Shown one piece after another: positions 1-7,580 of a stretch of 64,000 nt of DNA. Position 1 is the first letter of the stretch. Each line of letters opens with the position of its first letter. The position numbers and the translations under genes were made by a program. Source of the stretch: Clostridia bacterium (GTDB taxonomy: Bacteria; Bacillota; Clostridia; Christensenellales; Aristaeellaceae); contig JAFUDS010000004.1 in NCBI GenBank assembly GCA_017464305.1, positions 28,285 to 92,284 of the forward strand, in the 5' to 3' direction. Under the pieces are notes generated by a model, which was given only the letters and a program-made list of their open reading frames with translations, was not told where the DNA came from and made no database searches.

Positions 1-121
1 CAAGACGAACACAATCGAGAGATAGAATAATCCTGCCGAAGGGAGCGGAACCACCACCCTCCCGGAGGAACCCTTTTCCTGACACCTTATCGTGTCAGAC
101 CTCCCTATCCTCCATATTAAG

Positions 122-156
122 CAGCCCATCCTCCGGGATGGGCTGTGTATCGTTTT
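122..156 (+). terminator. Terminator-like hairpin
   Basis: A perfect 10-bp stem (CAGCCCATCC at 122-131 with GGATGGGCTG at 136-145) closes a TCCG loop and is followed by a modest T-rich tail. It would end a transcript entering from the left of the window. Confidence 0.6.
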
Positions 157-356
157 GGAGAATTGCAACTTGATCGCGCGAAATCCTTCCCGTCTTGCAA
201 ATAGGGCCGATGGACGGTACGCGGCGAAAAGCGGGATGAATGCTGGAGAAATTCCTGCACGCAGGAGAAAACAGCTGTGATTGCAGGGAGGAAGGGACAA
301 TGGTGGTTTGTGCAAATTGCATAAATTAGAAACAGCAAATTTGTCAAAAATACCCC

Positions 357-385
357 TTTTCAAAGCTGGGAAAATCTGGTATGAT
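357..385 (+). promoter_or_regulatory. Promoter of msmK
   Basis: TTTTCA at 357-362, a 17-bp spacer and TATGAT at 380-385 preceded by TG at 377-378 make an extended -10 promoter. The predicted transcript starts near 392, about 40 nt before the msmK start codon. Confidence 0.7.
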
Positions 386-432
386 ATGAGCCATCAAGGG
401 CAAGGCCCGAATTTATGAGGAGGAATTTTAAA

Positions 433-1554
433 ATGGCAAGTGTATCTCTGCAGCACATCTACAAGATCTACACGGGCAACGTGACCGCCGTTAGCGACTT
501 CTGCCTGGACATCGCGGATAAGGAATTTATCGTTCTGGTCGGTCCTTCTGGCTGCGGTAAGTCCACCACCCTGCGCATGGTCGCCGGTCTGGAAGAGATC
601 TCCGATGGTGAGCTGTACATTGGCGACAAGCTGGTAAACGACGTGGCTCCCAAGGATCGCGACATCGCCATGGTGTTCCAGAACTACGCTCTGTATCCCC
701 ATATGACCGTGTATGACAACATGGCCTTCGGTCTGAAGCTGCGCAAGACCCCCAAGGATGAAATCAAGCGCCGCGTGGAAGAAGCTGCCAAGATCCTGGA
801 CATCGCTCACCTGCTGAACCGGAAGCCCAAGGCTCTGTCCGGTGGTCAGCGTCAGCGTGTTGCTCTGGGCCGTGCTATCGTCCGTGAGCCCAAGGTTTTC
901 CTGTTCGACGAACCTCTGTCCAACTTGGACGCCAAGCTGCGTGTAGCCATGCGTACTGAGATCACCAAGCTGCATCAGCGTCTGCAGACCACCTTCATCT
1001 ACGTTACTCATGACCAGACCGAAGCCATGACCATGGCCAGCCGGATCGTGGTTATGAAGGACGGCGTTGTGCAGCAGGTGGATACCCCCCAGAACCTGTA
1101 CGACTATCCCACCAACGAGTTCGTCGCCGGCTTCATCGGCAGCCCCCAGATGAACTTCTTCGATGTGAAGCTGGCTCGCGAAGGCCAGGATGTGGTCGCC
1201 AAGTTCGGCAACAACAAGATCATCGTGCCCGCCGCCAAGATCGGCAAGTTCACGGACGAGAGCTACATTGGCAAGGAAGTTGTCATGGGCATCCGTCCCG
1301 AGAACATCCACGACAGCGAAGACAAGCTGGCTGAGTTCTCCACCGCCACCATCGATGTGGACGTGGAAGTGACCGAACTGATGGGCTCTGAGACCTATCT
1401 GTATCTGTCCACCACCGGCAAGGAAGGCAACATCGTGGCCCGCGTTGATCCTCGCTCCACCAGCCGCGCTGGCAGCAAGATCAAGATCGCGCTGGACACC
1501 AACCGGCTGCACTTTTTCGACAAGGAAACTGAGAAGACCATCCTGAACAAGTAA
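433..1554 (+). CDS. msmK: MsmK/UgpC-type sugar ABC transporter ATPase
   Basis: This 373-residue protein is an ABC ATPase of the MalK/MsmK/UgpC class that powers carbohydrate importers at the cytoplasmic membrane. Visible motifs are Walker [10 protein letters not shown] (37-45), signature LSGGQ (135-139), Walker B VFLFDEP (155-161), the switch His near 193, and a MalK-like C-terminal OB-type regulatory region holding GIRPENIH. The start at 433 was chosen over an in-frame ATG at 415 because GAGGAGG (417-423) sits 9 nt before it. No permease or binding-protein gene adjoins it. In streptococci such solitary MsmK proteins serve several sugar importers encoded elsewhere, and the same role is inferred here. 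It has its own promoter and terminator. Confidence 0.93.
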   Translation: MASVSLQHIYKIYTGNVTAVSDFCLDIADKEFIVLVGPSGCGKSTTLRMVAGLEEISDGELYIGDKLVNDVAPKDRDIAMVFQNYALYPHMTVYDNMAFGLKLRKTPKDEIKRRVEEAAKILDIAHLLNRKPKALSGGQRQRVALGRAIVREPKVFLFDEPLSNLDAKLRVAMRTEITKLHQRLQTTFIYVTHDQTEAMTMASRIVVMKDGVVQQVDTPQNLYDYPTNEFVAGFIGSPQMNFFDVKLAREGQDVVAKFGNNKIIVPAAKIGKFTDESYIGKEVVMGIRPENIHDSEDKLAEFSTATIDVDVEVTELMGSETYLYLSTTGKEGNIVARVDPRSTSRAGSKIKIALDTNRLHFFDKETEKTILNK

Positions 1555-1572
1555 TTGTGAAAGGATCTTTTC

Positions 1573-1600
1573 CCCGGGAGAGCAATCTCCCGGGTTTTTT
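1573..1600 (+). terminator. Intrinsic terminator after msmK
   Basis: A perfect 9-bp GC-rich stem (1573-1581 with 1586-1594) has a GCAA loop and is followed directly by six T residues. It isolates msmK from the next gene. Confidence 0.92.
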
Positions 1601-1604
1601 CTGC

Positions 1605-1634
1605 TTGTAGGGGAGAATTGTCCTGTGATATAAT
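1605..1634 (+). promoter_or_regulatory. Promoter of the PucR-like gene
   Basis: TATAAT at 1629-1634 is preceded by TGA (extended -10), with a weak TTGTAG -35 at 1605-1610 and an 18-bp spacer. It lies just after the msmK terminator. Confidence 0.7.
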
Positions 1635-1668
1635 GCCATCGAATTTGTTAGGGAGGGAGTGACGAGCT

Positions 1669-2331
1669 TTGGCTGAAAATAATAGATTTCCTGAGGCAAG
1701 CTGCATCATTGCCTTCCGTCCAGAAGACAACACATCCCAATCCTTTCTACAACCCCTGCGGGACTTAGCCCCTCTGGAAGAAAATGACATCCTGGCGGAG
1801 GATGGCGCGGGCCGGGTGCTGATGATCAAAGCCGGCGAGGAGCCGGAGGAAATCGCAGAATTCGCCCTGGCCCTGATCGACACCATGCAGGGCGAAACGG
1901 GCCTGCGCCTGAAGGCGGGCATCAGCGATGTGCATCATGCGCCGGAGGAATGGCCCGCCGGATATCGGGAAGCCCTGGAGGCGCTGCAGGTGGGGGGTCG
2001 CTTCCACCCCAAGGCCCCGGTCCAGGTCTATGCCCACCAGATGCTGGAGCGCATGGTGGAACAGATTCCGCCTGAGCTGCGTCGCAGCCTGCGGGCCCAG
2101 GTCTTCGGCGAGCATCCTTCCGACATCCTGACGGAGGAAACCCTTGAGACGGCGGAAAGCCTTTTCGAGGCGGACTTAAATCTGTCCGACGCCGCGCGGC
2201 AGATGTTTGTGCATCGGAACACCCTGACCTACCGTCTGGACCGGATCAAGCGGGAGACGGGGCTGGATCTGCGGGTGTTCCGGGACGCGGTGATTTTCCG
2301 GCTGCTGATGACCATGCCGGAGGAAAAGTGA
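1669..2331 (+). CDS. PucR/CdaR-type helix-turn-helix regulator
   Basis: This 220-residue protein ends in the helix-turn-helix typical of PucR/CdaR (sugar-diacid) regulators: 'LSDAARQMFVHRNTLTYRLD' followed by 'RIKRETGLDLR' (about residues 170-205). The middle part resembles the GGDEF-like region of this family ('LRLKAGISDVHHAPEEW'). The usual N-terminal diacid-sensor domain is absent, so the protein is short for the family and its ligand is unknown. The start is a TTG, chosen because GGGAGGGAG (1651-1659) precedes it at good spacing. The S41 protease gene follows within about 14 bp, so the two are probably cotranscribed. Confidence 0.75.
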   Translation: MAENNRFPEASCIIAFRPEDNTSQSFLQPLRDLAPLEENDILAEDGAGRVLMIKAGEEPEEIAEFALALIDTMQGETGLRLKAGISDVHHAPEEWPAGYREALEALQVGGRFHPKAPVQVYAHQMLERMVEQIPPELRRSLRAQVFGEHPSDILTEETLETAESLFEADLNLSDAARQMFVHRNTLTYRLDRIKRETGLDLRVFRDAVIFRLLMTMPEEK

Positions 2332-2344
2332 GGTGCGAGTGAAA

Positions 2345-3592
2345 ATGAAGAAGAAATGGATGCTGGCGTTGTGTTTGGGGTTGGCGGCTTGCCTGCTAGC
2401 GGGGTGTACCTTTATCCCCTTTACCAGCCTGAACGCCCTCTATCGCCGGGGTGGAAATGTGGCGCTGTCCGAAAGCGGGGATACGGTAACCATTCCTCGA
2501 GAGCTCTACGAGCGCTACGCCCAGTTCGACGAGCTGCTGGATCTGCTGGACACGGTGGACTATTACTATTACAAAGAGCCGGACATCACCTCCATGCTGC
2601 AGGGAGCCAGCGCGGGCCTGCTGGCGGGGCTGGAGGATCCCTATACCTTCTATTACACCCCCGAAGCCTGGACCCAGATGTGGGAGGATGACGAAGGAGA
2701 ATACGCCGGGGTGGGCATCCTGATTTCTTCCAATTACAAGACCGGCATCTGCACCATCAGCCGGGTGTTCAAGGGCAGCCCCGCGGAAGCAGCGGGGGTC
2801 CAGCGGGGAGATATCCTCTACCGGGTGGGCGAGGATCTGTACGTCGTGCCGGAAACCCTGCAGGACGCGGTGGATATTATGCGAGGCACGCCGGGAACGG
2901 ATGTAGACGTAACCTTCCTGCGGGGCGGGGAGGAGCTGACCTTCACCCTGACCCGGGCCATCATCAACGTGAACCAGGTGGAGAGCGTCATGCTGACGGA
3001 GGATATCGGCCTCATCGCCATGTATGAATTCTCCGGCAAATGCGATGAGGAATTCGAGGCCGCGCTGAACAATCTGGTGGCCCAGGGGGCCAAGGGCCTG
3101 ATCATCGATCTGCGGGATAATCCCGGCGGATGGGTGGACGCGGCCCAGCATATCGGGGACCTATTCCTGGACGAAGGGGACCTGTGCTATCTGGTGTACC
3201 GGGACGGGGAGGAGGATCACTGCTATCCCACCAAGAACGGCAAGATCGAGATGCCCCTGGTGATGCTGGTGAACGAGAACAGCGCCAGCGCCTCCGAAAT
3301 TTTGACCGGAGCCCTGCGGGACCGGGCAGGAGCCACAGTAGTGGGTGTGAACACCTATGGCAAGGGCATCGTGCAGGCGGTGCTGCCCGTGGGCCAGGCG
3401 GGGGCCGGCTTCCAGCTGACCATTGCGGAATACTTCACCCCCAACGGCAACGCGGTGCATCAGGTGGGTCTGGCGCCGGATGTGGAAATCCCCCTGGAGG
3501 AGGGTGACAACGGCGGATATGATTTCGCGGACAAGGAGAAGGATCCGCAGCTGAAAAAAGCCCTGGAAACCATGGAGGAAAAGTTGAACTAA
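2345..3592 (+). CDS. S41 family C-terminal processing peptidase (lipoprotein)
   Basis: This 415-residue exported serine protease is of the CtpA/Prc type. It starts with a signal peptide ending in a lipobox, LLAGC, so it should be lipid-anchored on the outer face of the membrane. A PDZ domain (about 120-200, 'YAGVGILISSNYKTGICTIS' onwards) precedes the S41 catalytic domain. The nucleophile lies in NENSASASEI and the general-base Lys in NTYGKGIVQ. ATG 2345 was preferred to GTG 2333 because GAGGTG (2330-2335) is well spaced for it and the signal peptide then begins MKKK. It overlaps or follows the PucR-like gene closely. The -35 element of the next promoter lies inside its last codons. Confidence 0.9.
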   Translation: MKKKWMLALCLGLAACLLAGCTFIPFTSLNALYRRGGNVALSESGDTVTIPRELYERYAQFDELLDLLDTVDYYYYKEPDITSMLQGASAGLLAGLEDPYTFYYTPEAWTQMWEDDEGEYAGVGILISSNYKTGICTISRVFKGSPAEAAGVQRGDILYRVGEDLYVVPETLQDAVDIMRGTPGTDVDVTFLRGGEELTFTLTRAIINVNQVESVMLTEDIGLIAMYEFSGKCDEEFEAALNNLVAQGAKGLIIDLRDNPGGWVDAAQHIGDLFLDEGDLCYLVYRDGEEDHCYPTKNGKIEMPLVMLVNENSASASEILTGALRDRAGATVVGVNTYGKGIVQAVLPVGQAGAGFQLTIAEYFTPNGNAVHQVGLAPDVEIPLEEGDNGGYDFADKEKDPQLKKALETMEEKLN

Positions 3593-3612
3593 TTTTCAAA
3601 ATATGATATGAT
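3584..3612 (+). promoter_or_regulatory. Promoter of the structured leader
   Basis: TTGAAC (3584-3589), a 17-bp spacer and TATGAT (3607-3612) form a near-consensus promoter overlapping the 3' end of the S41 gene. The predicted start near 3619 gives a leader of about 170 nt before the terminator at 3746-3791. Confidence 0.75.
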
Positions 3613-3733
3613 TCCTCCTGTCGCGGGAGGGCCAGAGCCGGAGGCGAAAGCGGAAGGCCGAGGGAGGCCCGCGGGAGAACCGATTGAGCGCGGAGGGGAG
3701 CCGAAGCGCGAGATGAGAAGGGAGGAAAGGAAT

Positions 3734-3757
3734 ATGTTTACTTTGCGCGCGGCGTAA
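3734..3757 (+). CDS. Putative 7-residue leader peptide
   Basis: ATG at 3734 opens the ORF MFTLRAA-stop and is preceded by a strong Shine-Dalgarno, GGGAGGAAAGGA. Its last codons (CGC GCG GCG) are the 5' arm of the terminator stem, so a ribosome reaching the stop codon would physically prevent terminator formation. This arrangement fits translation-coupled antitermination of the downstream gene. The coding call rests only on the RBS and geometry. Confidence 0.4.
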   Translation: MFTLRAA

Positions 3758-3791
3758 GCAAGAGTCAACTTTGCTTGCCGCGCGTTTTTTT
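3746..3791 (+). terminator. Strong intrinsic terminator / attenuator
   Basis: CGCGCGGC (3746-3753) pairs with GCCGCGCG (3777-3784) and AAGCAA (3756-3761) with TTGCTT (3771-3776), leaving a two-base bulge, followed by seven T residues (3785-3791). It stands 67 bp upstream of the next start codon, inside the presumed 5' UTR, so readthrough is needed for expression from the promoter at 3584. Confidence 0.88.
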
Positions 3792-3857
3792 CGTGAACAG
3801 CGGCGATTCCGCCTTTTCAAGCAAAGGACGGCAACCGCGGGAGGGAGCAAACCAAGA

Positions 3858-4115
3858 ATGGAAAGCGAGAAAAGGTTGGGCTTTGTGGGCATCGTGGTGG
3901 ATTCCCGGGAGGAAATCGCCCGGGTCAACAAGGTGTTGACGGATTACGGCGCCCTGATCAAGGGCCGAATCGGCGTGCCCAACCAGGAAGACGGGACGGC
4001 CGTCATCGGCCTCATCGTCGAAGGGACCAATGAAAACCTGGGAGCCATGACCGGCAAGCTGGGCAACATCCCCGGCATCACGGTCAAGAGCGCTCTGACA
4101 GGGAAAAAGAAGTAG
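3858..4115 (+). CDS. TM1266-family ACT-like regulator
   Basis: This 85-residue protein consists of one ACT-like domain: GFVGIVVDSREEIARVNKVL at the start, then GRIGVP and a final GITVKSALTGKK. It matches the TM1266 family, often annotated as iron-only hydrogenase system regulator because some members sit beside hydrogenase maturation genes. No hydrogenase gene is present here; the neighbours are an SBP and a permease. The start at 3858 is set by GGGAGGGAG (3839-3847), and the longer in-frame start upstream lies inside the terminator. Ligand and target are unknown. Expression probably depends on the leader upstream. Confidence 0.75.
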   Translation: MESEKRLGFVGIVVDSREEIARVNKVLTDYGALIKGRIGVPNQEDGTAVIGLIVEGTNENLGAMTGKLGNIPGITVKSALTGKKK

Positions 4116-4224
4116 TGTCGAGAAAGTTACTCCGTCGGTTCTCAAAAGGGGCCGATGGGGCGAAGCCTCCCCCCAAAAGCAGGGGAAAGGGGCTCCCCTC
4201 AACAAACAGAAAGGACTGATAACA

Positions 4225-5130
4225 ATGAAAAAGCTGATTGCACTGATCCTCACCCTCACCATGCTGCTGACCGCCGCCTTCGCGACGGCGGAAGCCTTCA
4301 CTCTGGTGGCCCCCACCGGTGCCCCGGCCCTGGCGGTCGCCACCCTGGCGGTAGAAAATCCCGATAACTACAACTTCATCACCGCGGACACCATCGGCGC
4401 GGAATTCGCCAAGAACGAAGCGGATTTCATCATCGCCCCCATCAACGCCGGTGCCAAGCTGTTCAAGGCGGGTAAATCCACCTATCAGCTGGCGGCGGTG
4501 GTCACCTGGGGCAACCTGTATTTCGCCTCCCAGAAGGCGGATTTCACCCTGGAGAGCCTGAACGGCGCGGAGGTGACCCTCTTCGGGGAAAACACCATCA
4601 ACGCCTCCGTGGTGCTGAAGGTGCTGGAAGCCAAGGGCATCAACCCCGCCGCCATCAATTATCTGGCCGGCGCGGCGGAAACCCAGGCGGAGCTGCTGAG
4701 CAATGCGGAAGCCATCGTGGTGACGGCGGACCCTGCAGTGACCGCGGCGAAGATTAAGAATGAAAGCGTTCAAACCATCTCCCTTCAGGAGCTGCTGAAG
4801 GAAACCATGGACATGGACGGCTACACCCAGGCGGGCCTGTTCGTCCGGGCGGAAACTCGGACGGCCCAGCCGGAAGAAGTGAAGGCCTATCTGGCTTCCG
4901 TCCAGGAAGCGGCGGAGAAGGCTGCCAGCGACGTGGCTGCGGTGGCGGAAGCTGCGGTGGCCCTGGAAATCCTCCCCAACGCTAAGGTGGCCAACGCTGC
5001 CATCCCTGGCTGCAACATCCGCTTTGTGCCCGCTGCGGAAGCGAAGGAAGACATCGCCAAGACCGTCTCCATCGACCCTACCCAGTTCGGCGGCCAGCCG
5101 GAAGACAGCTTCTATTTTATCGCTGAATGA
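4225..5130 (+). CDS. NitT/TauT-type ABC substrate-binding protein
   Basis: This 301-residue exported solute-binding protein has a Sec signal peptide (MKKLIALILTLTML..., cleavage probably after AEA) and the family pattern 'LVAPTGAPALAVATLAVE'. The pattern ADFIIAPINAGAKLFKAG is typical of SsuA/THI5/NMT1-like proteins that bind sulfonates, thiamine precursors or similar small molecules. The ligand cannot be told. There is no lipobox Cys, which is unusual for a Gram-positive SBP. The RBS AAAGGA lies about 10 nt upstream. The gene overlaps the permease by four bases (ATGA), so they are translationally coupled. Confidence 0.82.
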   Translation: MKKLIALILTLTMLLTAAFATAEAFTLVAPTGAPALAVATLAVENPDNYNFITADTIGAEFAKNEADFIIAPINAGAKLFKAGKSTYQLAAVVTWGNLYFASQKADFTLESLNGAEVTLFGENTINASVVLKVLEAKGINPAAINYLAGAAETQAELLSNAEAIVVTADPAVTAAKIKNESVQTISLQELLKETMDMDGYTQAGLFVRAETRTAQPEEVKAYLASVQEAAEKAASDVAAVAEAAVALEILPNAKVANAAIPGCNIRFVPAAEAKEDIAKTVSIDPTQFGGQPEDSFYFIAE

Positions 5131-5882
5131 ACAAACACCAAAAAGCACTTTCTTACTTTTTAGGAATTTGTTTGCTGGCAGCCCTTCTCCAAAGCGCCAG
5201 CTGGCTGAAGGGGGACGCACTGGTTTTCCCCGGCGTCCCCCGCATCCTGCAGGCCTTCTTCCGCCTGCTGGGGGAAAACAGAACCTGGCAACAGATCGGC
5301 GTCACCCTGTGGCATCTGGCCCTGACCATGGCGGTCTCCACCGTCATTGGTGTCGCCCTGGGGCTTCTCCAGGGCCTCAGCGATTTCGCCTATCGCCTGT
5401 TCCGCCCTTTGATGGCCTTCCTGCGGGCGATTCCCATGATCGTGCTGACGGTTATCATCATGGTGATGACCAGCTATGACCGGGTGCCGGTGGAGGCCAG
5501 CAGCCTGATTCTGATTCCCATGATTTCGGAAGCCACCTGTGAGGGCTGCAGACGAATCGAGCCGGAGCTGATCGACGTCTATCGCATGAACAGCGGCCTC
5601 ACTCTCCGTATCCTATTCCGGGTCTACCTCCCCCTGATGGCGGGCTATCTTCGCCAGGCCTGGTTCAACGCGGCGGGGATGGGGATTCGCATGGTGGTGA
5701 CCACGGAATACCTGGTCCAGACCAAGAATTCCCTGGGCAAAGCTGTGTTCACCAGCGGCTATTTCTTTGAATATGATGAGATTTATGCCTACGCGCTGAT
5801 CATGATTCTGTTGGTGCTGTGCCTCAGCGAATTGCCCCGAATTGTTACAAAAGCTTTACATTCCGGAAAAAAGGGGCTATAA
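5127..5882 (+). CDS. NitT/TauT-type ABC transporter permease
   Basis: This 251-residue membrane protein with about six hydrophobic segments belongs to the SsuC/TauC permease family. The cytoplasmic EAA-like loop is seen around 'EPELIDVYRMNSGLTLRILF' and the core holds FRPLMAFLRAIPMIVLTV. It starts inside the stop codon of the binding protein gene. No ATPase gene of this transporter follows; the next gene encodes a VanW protein. The ATPase must come from another locus if the importer works as a standard ABC system. Confidence 0.85.
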   Translation: MNKHQKALSYFLGICLLAALLQSASWLKGDALVFPGVPRILQAFFRLLGENRTWQQIGVTLWHLALTMAVSTVIGVALGLLQGLSDFAYRLFRPLMAFLRAIPMIVLTVIIMVMTSYDRVPVEASSLILIPMISEATCEGCRRIEPELIDVYRMNSGLTLRILFRVYLPLMAGYLRQAWFNAAGMGIRMVVTTEYLVQTKNSLGKAVFTSGYFFEYDEIYAYALIMILLVLCLSELPRIVTKALHSGKKGL

Positions 5883-5883
5883 T
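5855..5883 (+). promoter_or_regulatory. Promoter of the VanW-family gene
   Basis: TTTACA (5855-5860), 17-bp spacer and TATAAT (5878-5883) form a near-consensus promoter overlapping the permease stop codon. Confidence 0.8.
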
Positions 5884-6009
5884 GCCCCTGAGGCAGGAGC
5901 TGGGAAGTAGAACGCTCAGAGGACGGCTGCCGGGATGAACAGGAATGATCGCGCAGGAAATAAACGCCCCGCGCGTAGGGTTGAATCGCTTTTGCGGGAG
6001 GCAGGTATT

Positions 6010-7215
6010 TTGGAGAGTAAGGATTTCTGGAAGAAGATAATGGCGGGGCTGCTGGCCCTGATGATCGGATGGACGGCTCTTCCTGCGGTAACGATGGCGG
6101 AGGACGCCTTCGACGGCGAGGAGGTCGAAGGCCAGGAGGACGCGGAAGGGGATAACACCGAGGACGTCATCGTGGCGGACCCCAACGCTGTATACCACGA
6201 GAAGACCCTGGCGGACTTCGACGCCAATTCCCCGGCGCTGTATCAGGGCAAGATTACGGACGTCATCGGGGAATACAGCATCTACAAGGAAAAGAACATC
6301 AAGTCCGACCGGGTGGCCCGGGGCTTGAAGAATGTCAAGGTGGACGTAATCTACGTGGGCCTGGTGTGGGTCATCGTGCGCTATCAGGGCCAGCTGGGCT
6401 ATGTGAAGCGGGAATATCTGACGAAGAATTTCCTGGCCTATGACCCGGTGAACACACCCCCCTTCAATGTGCAAAAGCACCAGTACATCGCCACCGTGGC
6501 CCGAGAATGCTATGTCCGGAAGACCATGACCAAGGAGCCCCTGGAGGAGAAGAAGTACAGCACCTATTGGGTGAAGCTGAACCCCGGGACCCGGATCTCC
6601 ATCTGGCAGTTCCAGGACGGATGGGCCATCGTCAACTACATGCGGTCCTACGGCTATATTGACCCCAACGACCTGACGGATCTGATCCCCGTCAGCCCCA
6701 CGGACCAGCCCATCAGCAAGGAGAGCCCCATCGCGGCCTACACCAGCTATTACACCATGAAGCATCTGCTGCCCGGGGCGGACAAGGAAACGAAGACCAA
6801 CAACCTGAACCGTATCTGGAATATCGGCCACGGCGCGGAGAAGATCACCGCCAAGGGGCTCATGCAGCCGGGGGACGTGTTCAACGGCAACAAGGGGAAC
6901 ATCGGCCCCTATCGGGAGTATAAACTGGCCATCGGCCTGGTGGGGGGTAAGGCGGTGCTGTCCAGCGGCGGCGGAACCTGCCAGGTTTCCAGCACGCTGT
7001 ATAACATCATCTGTCAGCTGCCCGGCATGACCATTACCCAGCGGCGACCCCATGGCTATGGCGGTGCCAGCTATCTGCCCATCCATTGTGACGCGGCGGT
7101 GGGTAACGACAGCCTGAATTTCGTTTTCCGCAATGATTACGATTTCCCGATTCGGCTGGTAAGCGAGAGCACCGGCGATGGCGCTCTGCTGATGCTGGCC
7201 TATCGGGCGGATTGA
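6010..7215 (+). CDS. VanW-family exported protein
   Basis: This protein of about 401 residues has an N-terminal signal or anchor ('FWKKIMAGLLALMIGWTALP'), an acidic linker, two SH3-like beta segments (about residues 55-200) and a C-terminal VanW domain with the hallmark GGGTCQVSSTLYN. VanW proteins are common in Clostridia and are linked loosely to cell-wall or peptidoglycan functions; the biochemical role is unknown. I prefer TTG 6010, which has GGGAGG (5996-6001) at 8-nt spacing and gives a normal signal peptide. An in-frame ATG at 5935 would add 25 residues but has a weaker RBS. The gene has its own promoter and terminator. Confidence 0.8.
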   Translation: MESKDFWKKIMAGLLALMIGWTALPAVTMAEDAFDGEEVEGQEDAEGDNTEDVIVADPNAVYHEKTLADFDANSPALYQGKITDVIGEYSIYKEKNIKSDRVARGLKNVKVDVIYVGLVWVIVRYQGQLGYVKREYLTKNFLAYDPVNTPPFNVQKHQYIATVARECYVRKTMTKEPLEEKKYSTYWVKLNPGTRISIWQFQDGWAIVNYMRSYGYIDPNDLTDLIPVSPTDQPISKESPIAAYTSYYTMKHLLPGADKETKTNNLNRIWNIGHGAEKITAKGLMQPGDVFNGNKGNIGPYREYKLAIGLVGGKAVLSSGGGTCQVSSTLYNIICQLPGMTITQRRPHGYGGASYLPIHCDAAVGNDSLNFVFRNDYDFPIRLVSESTGDGALLMLAYRAD

Positions 7216-7226
7216 ACGAATCAATC

Positions 7227-7259
7227 TTCAGCGCGCGAAGACCTTCGCGCGCTGAATTT
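7227..7259 (+). terminator. Terminator after the VanW-family gene
   Basis: A perfect 13-bp stem (7227-7239 with 7244-7256), loop GACC, is followed by TTT. It lies 12 bp after the stop codon and leads into the tandem repeat array. Confidence 0.8.
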
Positions 7260-7264
7260 GTAAA

Positions 7265-7530
7265 AACCTGATTGAAATTCTCCCCCGGAGGGGGAGAAGA
7301 AAAAAGCTCCTAATACAGGAAACAATTGAATCCCCGGAAAAATAACGAAAAATCCAATCAAAGTTCTTCCCCGCGAAGCAGGGGAGAACTGGAAAAGCCG
7401 AAAAAAACAAGAAACAATTGCATCGAGGAAAAATAACGAAAAGATCAATCAAAATCCTCCCCCGCGAAGCGGGGGAGAGTGGAAAAGCTGAAAAAATACA
7501 GGAAACAATTGCATCGAAGAAAAATAACAG
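7265..7530 (+). repeat. Three tandem units of about 91 bp, each with a palindrome
   Basis: Three imperfect direct repeats occur with a period of 91-92 bp, tracked by the word CAGGAAACAATTG and its variants at 7316, 7408 and 7499. Each unit carries a GC palindrome (for example CCTCCCCCGCGAAGCGGGGG in the third) followed by an A-rich stretch and ATAACGAAAA. The last unit runs into the promoter of the next gene. Units 2 and 3 are more alike than unit 1. Confidence 0.85.
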
Positions 7531-7537
7531 GTATAAT
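7509..7537 (+). promoter_or_regulatory. Promoter of the receiver-like gene
   Basis: TTGCAT (7509-7514), 17-bp spacer, TATAAT (7532-7537). The -35 lies in the conserved part of the third tandem repeat unit, so the promoter was partly built from repeat sequence. Confidence 0.8.
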
Positions 7538-7580
7538 TCTCTTGTGGATTTGGCCACGGACGAGCGCAGGAGGTGCGTGT

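Larger units (their letters stand above)
1..432. other. Non-coding left edge, no gene recognised
   Basis: No gene was recognised here. Frame 1 is open from the window edge to a TAA at 28-30, possibly the tail of an upstream gene, but nine codons cannot support a call. The stretch holds a small hairpin (CTGACAC at 79-85 with GTGTCAG at 92-98), a terminator-like hairpin at 122-145, then AT-richer DNA leading to the msmK promoter. Confidence 0.6.
3619..3791 (+). ncRNA. Structured leader RNA with short ORF and terminator
   Basis: Between its own promoter and the TM1266-like gene lies a GC-rich, foldable leader with self-complementary segments (for example GCGGGAGGGCC near 3622 facing GGCCCGCGGG near 3668, and GCGCGGAGGGG facing CGAAGCGCG near 3700). 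It ends in a short ORF and a strong intrinsic terminator. I do not recognise it as a known riboswitch class. It could be an attenuating leader or a free small RNA of about 170 nt. Confidence 0.45.

Noticed and set aside
92-280. Short plus-strand ORF at the left edge
   Set aside because: It runs through a terminator hairpin, starts with a GTG without RBS and has no recognisable content.
394-1512. A 372-codon minus-strand frame opposite msmK
   Set aside because: Antisense shadow of an ABC ATPase; no RBS or homology.
7265-7530. CRISPR array
   Set aside because: Only three units of about 91 bp, wholly repeated including the palindrome, with no unique spacers and no cas genes.
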